Below are positions 1 to 6,665 of a stretch of 64,000 nt of DNA, one piece after another. Made by a program: the position numbers and the translations under genes. A model generated the notes under the pieces. That model ran no database searches, was not told the origin of the DNA, and saw nothing but the letters and a program-made list of their open reading frames with translations. This DNA comes from Loktanella salsilacus (lineage in GTDB: Bacteria > Pseudomonadota > Alphaproteobacteria > Rhodobacterales > Rhodobacteraceae): positions 124,001 to 188,000 of the forward strand of contig NZ_FOTF01000005.1 of assembly GCF_900114485.1 (NCBI RefSeq), read 5' to 3'. Positions within the stretch are counted from its first letter, which is position 1, and each line of letters starts with the position of its first letter.

Positions 1-1
1 C

Positions 2-517
2 GCCTTCGGCCCCAAACTCGGCCGCGTCCTCGGCCCCGCGCCCCGCGCCCTGCACTTTATTGCGGGCGTCATCGACCCCAGCCACGTCATCAGCGCCACG
101 AATGAGGCAGGCCACCTCATCGGTATTGCCGGCTTCAAAACCCACCGCGGAGCCTTCGTCGGGGGCACGCTCCGCGATCTGGCGAGGCACTACGGGTGGC
201 CCGGCGCGCTGTGGCGCAGCGCCCTGCTTTCGCTGCTCTCGCGCGACACAGAAAACTTGAACTTCCTCACCGACGGCCTCGCCGTCGCGGCCCCTGCCCG
301 CAGTCAGGGCGTCGGCACCGCGCTCTTGGACGCCCTGTCAATCGAGGCGCGCAGCCGCAACTATCCCGCCCTGCGCCTTGACGTCGTCGACACCAACCCG
401 CGCGCAAGGGCGCTCTATGCCCGCCTCGGCTTCATCGAAACCAAGACCACGCAAATCGGCCCCCTGCGTCACATCTTCCACTTCCGCCGCACTATCACGA
501 TGGTCCGCCCAGTCTGA
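2..517 (+). CDS. GNAT-family N-acetyltransferase, 5' end missing
   Basis: The reading frame is open from base 2 to a TGA at 515-517, so the start lies before the window and about 171 residues are visible. The C-terminal half carries the acetyl-CoA binding pattern of the GNAT fold: the stretch RSQGVGTALLDAL (motif A, R/QxxGxG/A), followed by NPRARALYARLGF (motif B). It therefore probably transfers an acetyl group to an unknown amine. The N-terminal half has no motif that points to a substrate. It is followed ten bases later by a dispersed intergenic repeat. The family assignment is firm and the specific function is unknown. Confidence 0.8.
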   Translation, partial: AFGPKLGRVLGPAPRALHFIAGVIDPSHVISATNEAGHLIGIAGFKTHRGAFVGGTLRDLARHYGWPGALWRSALLSLLSRDTENLNFLTDGLAVAAPARSQGVGTALLDALSIEARSRNYPALRLDVVDTNPRARALYARLGFIETKTTQIGPLRHIFHFRRTITMVRPV

Positions 518-526
518 GCGTGCCGA

Positions 527-574
527 CCCCTTCTTCTGGTCAAAAATACCTCGGGGCTTGGGGCAGCGCCCCAA
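527..574 (+). repeat. 48-base dispersed intergenic repeat, copy 1
   Basis: The sequence begins CCCCTTCTTCTGGTC, continues through CAAAAATACCTCGGGG and ends in a hairpin with arms TTGGGGC and GCCCCAA around AGC. An inverted copy at 15166-15213 matches at 45 of 48 positions, the differences lying in one linker base and two loop bases. A diverged relative with the same CAAAAATAC core is at 17161-17217. It fills the gap between the GNAT stop and the hairpin at the end of mbfA. Confidence 0.85.
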
Positions 575-576
575 CA

Positions 577-597
577 CGATTTTTCTTGGAAAAATCG
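577..597 (-). terminator. Hairpin after mbfA
   Basis: A perfect 9-base inverted repeat (CGATTTTTC / GAAAAATCG, 3-base loop) begins two bases after the mbfA stop codon. The stem is AT-rich rather than GC-rich, so on its own it is a weak terminator. The next structure downstream on the minus strand is the GC-rich hairpin of the dispersed repeat followed by TATTTTT, and the two together could end transcription. Confidence 0.55.
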
Positions 598-598
598 C

Positions 599-1576
599 CT
601 ACCCCGCCCCGATCAAGGCGCCCGCGCCAAAGACCAGCGCCCCGCCGACAACCACCTGAAACGCCGCCCGCAAAAACGGTGTCTGCATGTACCTGTTCTG
701 GATCCAGGCAATCGCCCAAAGCTCCACAAACACCACGATCATCGCGATCACTGTCGCTGTCCAAAAGTCGGTGATCAGATAGGGCAGCGCGTGCCCCAGA
801 CCGCCCAACGTGGTCATGACACCCGCCGCGATCCCGCGCTTGATGGGCGAGCCTCGGCCCGAAATCGCGCCATCATCCGACGCCGCCTCGGTGAACCCCA
901 TCGAGATACCCGCACCGATACTCGCCGCCAGACCCACGAGAAACGTTGTATGCGTATCCTGCGTGGCGAACGCCGTGGCAAAGATCGGGGCCAGCGTACT
1001 GACCGAGCCGTCCATTAGTCCCGCAAGGCCCGGCTGCACCCAAGTCAGCACGAACTGGCGGTGCGCCGCAGCCTCTTCTTCGGACTTCGCGTCCGGGCCC
1101 AAATTATGCTCGATCAGCTGATCGGCCTTCTCGACGTGACCGCTTTCGGCCTGCGCCAGATCGCCCAGCAGCCGCCGCGTGCCCGCGTCCGATGTGGCCT
1201 GCGCCGCCGTGTGATAGAACCGCGCCGCGTCCCGTTCCATCTGGCCCGCTTCTTCGCGGATCCGCTCCAGCCCCAAGTTTTGCGTCAGCCACACCGGCCT
1301 GCGCGCGTAAAACCCCGACACATGTTCGCGCCGGATCAACGGGATTACATTGCCAAAGCGTTCCTGATGCAGCGCAATCAGCCGCCGCCGATGCCCGTCC
1401 TCTTCCTCTGCCATACCGTCAAACACGGCGGCAGAGGCGGGGTAATCCGCACGCAACATCTCGGCATAGCTGCGATAAATGCGGCCATCATCCTCTTCAG
1501 ACGAAATCGCAAGTGCCAAGACCTCTTGCTCGCTCAACTCGGAAAACCGGCGGCGGTTGGCAAAACCTGGAATCAT
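599..1576 (-). CDS. mbfA: Membrane-bound ferritin MbfA (erythrin-VIT1 iron exporter)
   Basis: The protein has 325 residues. An N-terminal ferritin-like (erythrin) four-helix domain spans roughly residues 10-165, with two ExxH iron-ligand motifs (E59-H62 and E144-H147). A VIT1/CCC1-type membrane domain of about five helices follows from about residue 170. This fusion is the MbfA family, which exports iron from the cytoplasm under iron excess in rhizobia and Agrobacterium. There the gene is repressed by Irr in low iron. The start ATG lies 13 bases downstream of an almost perfect 25-base palindrome resembling the Irr ICE motif, which fits that regulation. The gene stands alone. Confidence 0.9.
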   Translation of the reverse strand: MIPGFANRRRFSELSEQEVLALAISSEEDDGRIYRSYAEMLRADYPASAAVFDGMAEEEDGHRRRLIALHQERFGNVIPLIRREHVSGFYARRPVWLTQNLGLERIREEAGQMERDAARFYHTAAQATSDAGTRRLLGDLAQAESGHVEKADQLIEHNLGPDAKSEEEAAAHRQFVLTWVQPGLAGLMDGSVSTLAPIFATAFATQDTHTTFLVGLAASIGAGISMGFTEAASDDGAISGRGSPIKRGIAAGVMTTLGGLGHALPYLITDFWTATVIAMIVVFVELWAIAWIQNRYMQTPFLRAAFQVVVGGALVFGAGALIGAG

Positions 1577-1588
1577 GGTGGCGGCCCT

Positions 1589-1613
1589 CTAGTTTAGAAT
1601 GATTCCAAACTAG
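1589..1613 (-). promoter_or_regulatory. Irr box (ICE-like palindrome) upstream of mbfA
   Basis: A 25-base dyad has outer arms CTAG/CTAG and a core TTTAGAA-TGA-TTCCAAA, with a single mismatch between arms. The core closely matches the iron-control element TTTAGAA-N3-TTCTAAA bound by Irr in Rhizobiales. It sits 13-37 bases upstream of the mbfA start, where a bound repressor would block transcription initiation. The sequence match is direct; Irr binding is inferred from the known regulation of mbfA. Confidence 0.75.
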
Positions 1614-1645
1614 GGCCAATTCGAGCCGCTGCCAAGCCCTCAGTC

Positions 1646-2395
1646 CTAGTCCAGACGGCGCACATCCAAATGATTGCCGCCCTGCCGCTGCGCGACCTCG
1701 AACCGGCCCGATTTACGCAGCAAATCGCTTAGCTTGGCGCTGCCATAGGTGCGCGGATCGAACTCGGGGTGGGCGCTGACCATGTATTGCCCCAGCTGGC
1801 CCAGCGAATACCAATCCCCGTCAGGATCAATGCTGTTCATCGCCTGAATAACCAGCGGCACAACCTTGCTTGGCTGCTCTTTCGCATTCCCGCCATCGCC
1901 ATTGCTCCGCGGCGCGGGCGCGCTCGCGTCGCTTGGCGCGGATGGCTCAACCGCGTCAGAGCCTAGGTTTTCAACGAAAATAAACCGCTTACACGCCCGG
2001 CGAAACGCATCAGGCGTCTTCTTTTGCCCGATGCCGTAAACGTCCAGACCCTGTTCCCTGATCCGGCTGGCAAGGGACGTGAAATCGCTATCGGAACTGA
2101 CCAGCACAAAGCCCTGAAACCGCCCGGTGTGCAGCAGGTCCATCGCGTCGATCACCAGCGCGATATCGCTCGAATTCTTGCCCGTCGTATAGGCCGGCGA
2201 CTGCTGCGGGTTCAAACCATGCTCTAGCAAGATCTTGTTCCAACCGCCCAGCTGCGGGCTGGCAAAGTCGCCATAAATGCGCCGCACGCTCGCCTCACCG
2301 AAACTCGCGACCTCTTCAAAGATCGCAGCCGCAAATTTCGGAGAGGTGTTATCCGCGTCAATCAGTACGGCCAGCAGCGGGCGTTGTTCAGGCAT
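1646..2395 (-). CDS. NYN (PIN-like) domain protein with C-terminal OST-HTH/LOTUS domain
   Basis: This 249-residue cytoplasmic protein has a LabA-like NYN nuclease domain at its N terminus. Acidic residues expected of the metal site are visible in LIDADNTSP (D13, D15) and SSDSDFTSL (D102, D104). A low-complexity linker of about 30 residues leads to a C-terminal LOTUS/OST-HTH fold (about 178-249), a domain thought to bind RNA. The architecture suggests an RNA-processing nuclease of unknown target. AAAGGA eight bases before the ATG supports the start. No partner gene is adjacent in an operon-like arrangement. Confidence 0.85.
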   Translation of the reverse strand: MPEQRPLLAVLIDADNTSPKFAAAIFEEVASFGEASVRRIYGDFASPQLGGWNKILLEHGLNPQQSPAYTTGKNSSDIALVIDAMDLLHTGRFQGFVLVSSDSDFTSLASRIREQGLDVYGIGQKKTPDAFRRACKRFIFVENLGSDAVEPSAPSDASAPAPRSNGDGGNAKEQPSKVVPLVIQAMNSIDPDGDWYSLGQLGQYMVSAHPEFDPRTYGSAKLSDLLRKSGRFEVAQRQGGNHLDVRRLD

Positions 2396-2459
2396 GGAAA
2401 GGATCCTTTAATCTTTCCCCTGACCTAGCGCACAGCGCCCGGTGCCGCCAGCCCGCTGC

Positions 2460-2990
2460 TTAGACGCCGTGGGTGCCGCGCACGGGGTAATCGTTCTTGC
2501 GGATAAACGTCAGACCGTCCAGCAACCCCTTCAACGCAGGCCGCGCAAACGGCGCGTTTGAAATGTCGACAATCTGCAACGCGCCATCACCGCGCACAAC
2601 AAAAGCGGCGGGTTCTGCAAACGGACGATCCGTCTCTTCCGGGCTGCGCGGATCGGACACGAAAAGCCCCAAGTCATGCATCTGCGCAATGCTCAGGTCG
2701 ACGCCAACAACGCCATTGTAACCAATCTCATCCACCTCGGCCTTGGCCTTTTCCAGCGGGTCAGCCGAGACAGCGACGACATCCACGTCGATTGCGTTGA
2801 AATCGGACAACATGCCGTTCAGCTCTGTCAGATAGTTTTTGCAAATCGGGCAATGCTTGCCGCGGTAAACAATGACCAACTGCCAATCGCCCTTCGCCGC
2901 ATCGGGCGTTCCCAGCACAACTTGGCTGCCGTCCACCGTCTGCACGGTCTGTTTCGGAAAAGCGGCGCCGGGTGTCAGTGTCTTAGGCAT
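2460..2990 (-). CDS. AhpC/TSA-family peroxiredoxin-like protein
   Basis: The protein has 176 residues and a thioredoxin fold of the AhpC-TSA redoxin type. The active-site region reads YRGKHCPICKNYL, giving a CPIC pair at residues 47-50, unlike the single peroxidatic cysteine with a PxxxTxxC motif of classical peroxiredoxins. It is probably a thiol peroxidase or reductase acting on peroxides, with the second cysteine possibly resolving. It has no signal peptide. The gene is monocistronic, with a 278-base non-coding stretch upstream. Confidence 0.8.
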   Translation of the reverse strand: MPKTLTPGAAFPKQTVQTVDGSQVVLGTPDAAKGDWQLVIVYRGKHCPICKNYLTELNGMLSDFNAIDVDVVAVSADPLEKAKAEVDEIGYNGVVGVDLSIAQMHDLGLFVSDPRSPEETDRPFAEPAAFVVRGDGALQIVDISNAPFARPALKGLLDGLTFIRKNDYPVRGTHGV

Positions 2991-3268
2991 GATATTTATC
3001 CTTGGTTATGTCTTTTCATCGACACAACGGCGCGGACCGCCCGCTGTTCCATCACAGGATCGCGCGTGGGTGTGTCACAAGAGAATTGCGCAAAGGGGGC
3101 CATCACAACCGTTGCGCCATATGCCTTCGATAAGCAGGCACTGAGCACCCTTAGTAAGCGCGCTTGTGTCTGTTTTTTCGAACTTTTCAACAAACGGTGG
3201 TTTTGGGAGCTTCTCCATGGATCACGGAGCTGTGAATAAACCCTCTCCCGAGGCAGGGAAAAGGTTCC
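2991..3268. other. Non-coding stretch between peroxiredoxin and GT29 genes
   Basis: These 278 bases hold the promoter region of the peroxiredoxin and the 3' flank of the GT29-like gene. Only fragmentary short frames with no recognisable product cross it, and I see no tRNA-like or strong terminator structure. Confidence 0.5.
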
Positions 3269-3829
3269 TCAACGCGAAGATGTGTCAAGACCAACGATTT
3301 GGCTGGACGGCACCCGTGACCTAGCAAACCGCTCTTCTGCATCGGGGGAGTGTGGACCAGGTCTAATAACCCCGGTGTACGTGGTTGGGCTTTGCCAAAA
3401 ATCAAATCCGTATAGCCATAATTCCCCGCCACGGAGCCGGCGGGAGATCAGATCGATGCCCATACAACCGGTTGATGGCCGATCACCGATTTCCGCAAAA
3501 AGTTCTTCCCATGCGGGCACAGGGTAGAAATACATTGCGGCGATTTCTTTAACGCTCAATTCATCGCGTTTCTTGGGAGTCATCCACACGACATGCGGTG
3601 CTGCCTCTAAATACTTTTTGCCACGAAAAGCAGAGATCAGCAAACAATCGGTACGCAGATTGCCCTTCTCACTGGCTATATGCGCGCCCTTGTTCATACG
3701 GATCACGAACTGATGACGTTCGAGCGTTTTCGGCGTTTCAACAAAGCTGGATGCATTGCCCACCAAGGCGATTGATTTGCCTGCCATAGCCTCGCTGAGG
3801 GCAGACAGGTTTTTCCCACCCTCTGGCAT
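3269..3829 (-). CDS. Glycosyltransferase family 29 (sialyltransferase-like) protein
   Basis: The protein is 186 residues from the ATG at 3829; a GTG one codon earlier is possible. Sialyltransferase-type motifs appear in order. SIALVGNASSF (about 19-29) with VIRMNKG (about 42-48) resembles sialylmotif L. STGCMGIDLI (119-128) resembles motif S. YGFDFW (140-145) resembles the motif III region, and H160 with E165 matches the VS motif HxxxxE. It is short for GT29 but all motifs are present, so it looks like a minimal domain rather than a fragment. No sialic acid synthesis genes or surface-polysaccharide locus are nearby, so donor and acceptor are unknown. Confidence 0.7.
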   Translation of the reverse strand: MPEGGKNLSALSEAMAGKSIALVGNASSFVETPKTLERHQFVIRMNKGAHIASEKGNLRTDCLLISAFRGKKYLEAAPHVVWMTPKKRDELSVKEIAAMYFYPVPAWEELFAEIGDRPSTGCMGIDLISRRLRGGELWLYGFDFWQSPTTYTGVIRPGPHSPDAEERFARSRVPSSQIVGLDTSSR

Positions 3830-4145
3830 CACCTTAGTCCGGCCGTAAACGCGCAGGCAAAAGATGCGAAAGAAAACATGAGGGATCCAATCCTTTAGAT
3901 GTGGCCAGAAACAGCAAAGCGTTAATGCGCGATGGTGTCAAATGTACCTAAAGCGATGCGGTTATTCAAACCCGCTCAAAATCCTTATAGTTTCCGAACG
4001 TTTTTGACGGCCTTAGAGACCATCTCTCTCGCTGCACATAAATATTTAGGCAAGCGCAAACGTCTCGCCAACCTTCGTCGCTCGCCGCACCAAAACCGCT
4101 TCCGTCCCCGCCTGCCGCACCCAGCTTCACACCGAAAACAACGCA
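3830..4145. other. Non-coding region with no supported gene
   Basis: This is the longest gene-free stretch of the window. Its base composition is lower in GC than the flanking genes around 3900-4060. It would contain the promoter of the GT29-like gene. Opposing frames of 86 and 71 codons exist but show no family resemblance or convincing ribosome binding site. No tRNA fold was seen. Confidence 0.5.
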
Positions 4146-4174
4146 AAAGGCCCGGCCGAACCGACCGGGCCTTT
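4146..4174 (-). terminator. Rho-independent terminator of the alcohol dehydrogenase gene
   Basis: Perfect 10-base arms (AAAGGCCCGG / CCGGGCCTTT) enclose a 9-base loop, and on the minus strand the stem runs into TTTTGCG. It lies 20 bases after the stop codon of the dehydrogenase. Confidence 0.85.
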
Positions 4175-4193
4175 CACGCAATATTATACTAGA

Positions 4194-5306
4194 TCAGTAA
4201 ATCACAACGCCGCGGATGCTTTCGCCTTTGTGCATCAGATCAAAGCCTTTGTTGATGTCTTCCAGCGGCATGGTGTGGGTGATCATCGGGTCGATCTCGA
4301 TCTTGCCCTGCATGTACCAATCGACAATCTTCGGCACATCCGTCCGCCCGCGCGCACCGCCAAAGGCCGTACCGCGCCAGCTGCGTCCGGTGACCAGTTG
4401 GAATGGCCGGGTGGTAATCTCTGCGCCCGCAGGGGCCACGCCGATGATGATGCTTTCGCCCCAGCCTTTGTGGGCGGACTCAAGCGCGGTGCGCATGACG
4501 TTCACATTGCCGGTCGCGTCGAACGTATAATCCGCACCGCCGCCTGTCAGTTCGACCAGATGGCCGACCAGATCGCCCTTCACCTCTTTGGGGTTCACGA
4601 AATCGGTCATGCCGAAACGCTTGCCCATCTCGACCTTGCTTGGGTTGATATCCACGCCCACGATCTGCGCGGCGCCCGCCATCCGCAGGCCTTGGATCAC
4701 GTTCAGACCAATACCGCCTAGGCCAAAGACAATCGCCCGGCTGCCGTATTCCACTTTGGCCGTGTTGATCACCGCACCGATGCCGGTGGTGACACCGCAG
4801 CCGATGTAGCAAATCTTATCAAAGGGCGCGTCGTCGCGGACTTTGGCCAGTGCGATTTCCGGCAGGACCGTGTGGTTCGCAAAGGTCGAACAGCCCATGT
4901 AGTGCAGGATCGGCGTGCCATCGAGCATGGAAAACCGCGAGGTGCCGTCGGGCATAACGCCCGCGCCTTGGGTCGTGCGGATCTTTTGGCACAGGTTCGT
5001 TTTGGGGTTCAGGCAATAGTCACACTCGCGGCATTCGGGTGTGTAAAGCGGGATCACGTGATCGCCGGGCTTGAGCGATGTGACGCCCTCGCCCACCTCT
5101 AGCACGACACCGGCGCCTTCGTGGCCAAGGATCGCGGGAAAGGCACCTTCGGGGTCATCGCCAGAGCGGGTAAATTCATCGGTATGGCACAGGCCGGTTG
5201 CTTTGATCTCGACCAAAACCTCGCCAGCCTTGGGGCCTTCTAGGTTGACCTCCATCACTTCAAGCGGTTGTCCGGCCTTCAGGGCCACGGCTGCACGGGT
5301 ACGCAT
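4194..5306 (-). CDS. adhC: S-(hydroxymethyl)glutathione dehydrogenase / class III alcohol dehydrogenase
   Basis: The 370-residue length is typical of this family. Catalytic zinc ligands are C40, H62 (GHEGAG) and C170 (IGCGVTTGIG). The structural zinc is held by C92, C95, C98 and C106, and the NAD site is GLGGIG at about 195-200. The enzyme oxidises S-hydroxymethylglutathione, formed from formaldehyde and glutathione, to S-formylglutathione. Its usual partner, S-formylglutathione hydrolase, is at 61103-61930 in this window. AAAGG precedes the ATG. Upstream, two TTTGCGC-type direct repeats lie in the promoter shared with the divergent I78 lipoprotein genes. Confidence 0.96.
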   Translation of the reverse strand: MRTRAAVALKAGQPLEVMEVNLEGPKAGEVLVEIKATGLCHTDEFTRSGDDPEGAFPAILGHEGAGVVLEVGEGVTSLKPGDHVIPLYTPECRECDYCLNPKTNLCQKIRTTQGAGVMPDGTSRFSMLDGTPILHYMGCSTFANHTVLPEIALAKVRDDAPFDKICYIGCGVTTGIGAVINTAKVEYGSRAIVFGLGGIGLNVIQGLRMAGAAQIVGVDINPSKVEMGKRFGMTDFVNPKEVKGDLVGHLVELTGGGADYTFDATGNVNVMRTALESAHKGWGESIIIGVAPAGAEITTRPFQLVTGRSWRGTAFGGARGRTDVPKIVDWYMQGKIEIDPMITHTMPLEDINKGFDLMHKGESIRGVVIY

Positions 5307-5331
5307 GAGGATTGCCTTTACTGGGGAAACG

Positions 5332-5363
5332 TTTGCGCCAAAGTCTGCGAATTTGCGCGAAAG
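5332..5363. promoter_or_regulatory. Direct repeat TTTGCGCSAAAG x2 in the adhC/I78 divergent promoter
   Basis: TTTGCGCCAAAG (5332-5343) and TTTGCGCGAAAG (5352-5363) are 20 bases apart start to start, two helical turns, so both sites face the same side of the DNA. They lie 26-57 bases upstream of the adhC start. They are a candidate operator; no regulator was assigned. Confidence 0.4.
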
Positions 5364-5414
5364 TTCAAGCCCGCCCCTTGCTAAGCCCCCGGACCTCGCG
5401 GCAGTATTGACGGT

Positions 5415-5705
5415 ATGAAAACATCATCTTTCCTCTTCGTTTTGCCGCTCCTTGCGGCATGTCAGCCCGCTCCGACGGGTACGGTCGACGCAGCGTCCGG
5501 CGCACGCCCGATTGGCGGCGATGCCTGCAATGCGGCGCAATATGCTGATAAAGTGGGCGGCCCGATGGGCGACCTGCGTTATCCGCCGAGCCGTGAAACC
5601 CGGCTGATCAATCCCGGTGAAATGGTGACCATGGAATTCAATCCAGAACGCCTAAACATCGAGATCGACAAAGCGGGCCGCGTTGTAGCTGTCACATGCG
5701 GTTAA
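5415..5705 (+). CDS. I78-family protease inhibitor lipoprotein
   Basis: The 96-residue precursor has a signal peptide and a lipobox LLAAC, so it should be a lipoprotein. The mature part shows the I78 pattern: CNAAQYADKVG, then INPGEMVTMEF, RLNIEID and the terminal TCG. I78 members inhibit serine proteases such as elastase-like enzymes, and bacterial members are little characterised. The second I78 gene begins inside its last codons, so the two are translationally coupled. The sequence upstream offers no strong Shine-Dalgarno element. Confidence 0.8.
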   Translation: MKTSSFLFVLPLLAACQPAPTGTVDAASGARPIGGDACNAAQYADKVGGPMGDLRYPPSRETRLINPGEMVTMEFNPERLNIEIDKAGRVVAVTCG

Positions 5706-6010
5706 TCTTTGCCCTGCCGCTCACGCTGCTGGCGGCTTGCGGCGGCACCCCTGCCCTGCGCACGGCGATGCCCGGCGCAGTTGCGAGCGAGGCGGCCTTG
5801 CCCGCTAGCCCGGTCGTGGCGGACACTTGCGGTGCGCAGCGGCACGGCAGCCTGCGGGGCCAGGATGCGACAGCGTTAGAACGCACGTTAATCCTTGGGC
5901 CGGTACAGGTGCTGCGGCCCGGCAGCATTGCCGCGCAGGATTTTCAGCAGGACCGGGTGAATTTCATCATCGGGCCCAATGGGACCATCACAGATATCAC
6001 CTGCGGCTGA
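5696..6010 (+). CDS. Second I78-family inhibitor-like lipoprotein
   Basis: This 104-residue precursor overlaps the preceding gene by 10 bases. It has a signal peptide with lipobox LLAAC and ends in the I78-like pattern LRPGSIAAQDF, DRVNFII and DITCG. It is clearly a diverged paralogue of its neighbour: the spacing of the PG, R-x-N and CG elements is kept but most other positions differ, and the mature N terminus is longer. The pair probably arose by tandem duplication and may target different proteases. Confidence 0.72.
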   Translation: MRLIFALPLTLLAACGGTPALRTAMPGAVASEAALPASPVVADTCGAQRHGSLRGQDATALERTLILGPVQVLRPGSIAAQDFQQDRVNFIIGPNGTITDITCG

Positions 6011-6025
6011 TTTCAATCTGGGGAA

Positions 6026-6095
6026 TTATTGCAAGTCCCGGCAGCGCGTACTGGGTGGGGGCAATATGACACGCACCGCCGGGGTCTTGCAATAA
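6026..6095. repeat. Long imperfect inverted repeat after the I78 genes
   Basis: TTATTGCAAG followed by TCCCGGC (6026-6042) is mirrored by GCCGGGG-T-CTTGCAATAA (6078-6095), giving a stem of about 16 base pairs with a 35-base loop. It starts 15 bases after the second I78 stop codon. It may protect or end the transcript; there is no T-tract, so calling it a terminator is uncertain. Confidence 0.45.
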
Positions 6096-6215
6096 AACCT
6101 GATTAGCGGTGGGTCGTGGCGCAAAGATGGGCTGCTCATGCCGATTGCGGGGCTCTTTCGCGGCGAAACCATGGCCGCGCCTTGATTTACGCTCGGCAGT
6201 GCGCAAATCTTTAGG

Positions 6216-6557
6216 ATGAGCATTCTAGACCCCCTGCAGTTCCCCGCCGGCCCCGATGACCGGGTGTCATTTCACCGTACAGAGCTTGCCCCGATCCTAA
6301 GCCTTTATGGCCGCATGGTCGCCGCTGGCGAATGGCGCGATTATGGGATTTCTGCGCTGCGCGATATGGCGGTGGTCAGCGTGTTTCGCCGCACGGCAGA
6401 AAACCCGATTTACCGCATCGAAAAGCGGCCCAAGCTACGGCTGAAGCAAGGGCAATATGCGGTCGTGGGCATGGACGGGCAGACGCTGAAACGGGGCAAT
6501 GATCTGACCGCGGTGCTGCGTGTGCTGGAGCGGAAGTTGATCCGGTCGGTCGACTGA
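6216..6557 (+). CDS. DUF2794 family protein
   Basis: This 113-residue protein has the features I associate with DUF2794, a small cytoplasmic family almost confined to Alphaproteobacteria. These include VSFHRTELAPILSLYGRMVA near the start, FRRTAENPIYRIEK in the middle, and LRVLERKLIRSVD at the end. No catalytic motif, signal peptide or membrane segment is visible, and the function of the family is unknown. TTTAGG precedes the ATG. The gene stands alone between the I78 pair and the convergent NlpC/P60 gene. Confidence 0.8.
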   Translation: MSILDPLQFPAGPDDRVSFHRTELAPILSLYGRMVAAGEWRDYGISALRDMAVVSVFRRTAENPIYRIEKRPKLRLKQGQYAVVGMDGQTLKRGNDLTAVLRVLERKLIRSVD

Positions 6558-6665
6558 ACCACCGACCGGACCCGCGTCCGCAAAATACATTTCAAAAACT
6601 AAATGTTTCGCATGCGATACATATTATGTAAACTTAAACAGATACTTAACCTTTGTGCGCAAATC

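Noticed and set aside
3932-4192. An 86-codon frame in the gap downstream of adhC
   Set aside because: No ribosome binding site or family resemblance, and an opposing frame of similar size is just as open.
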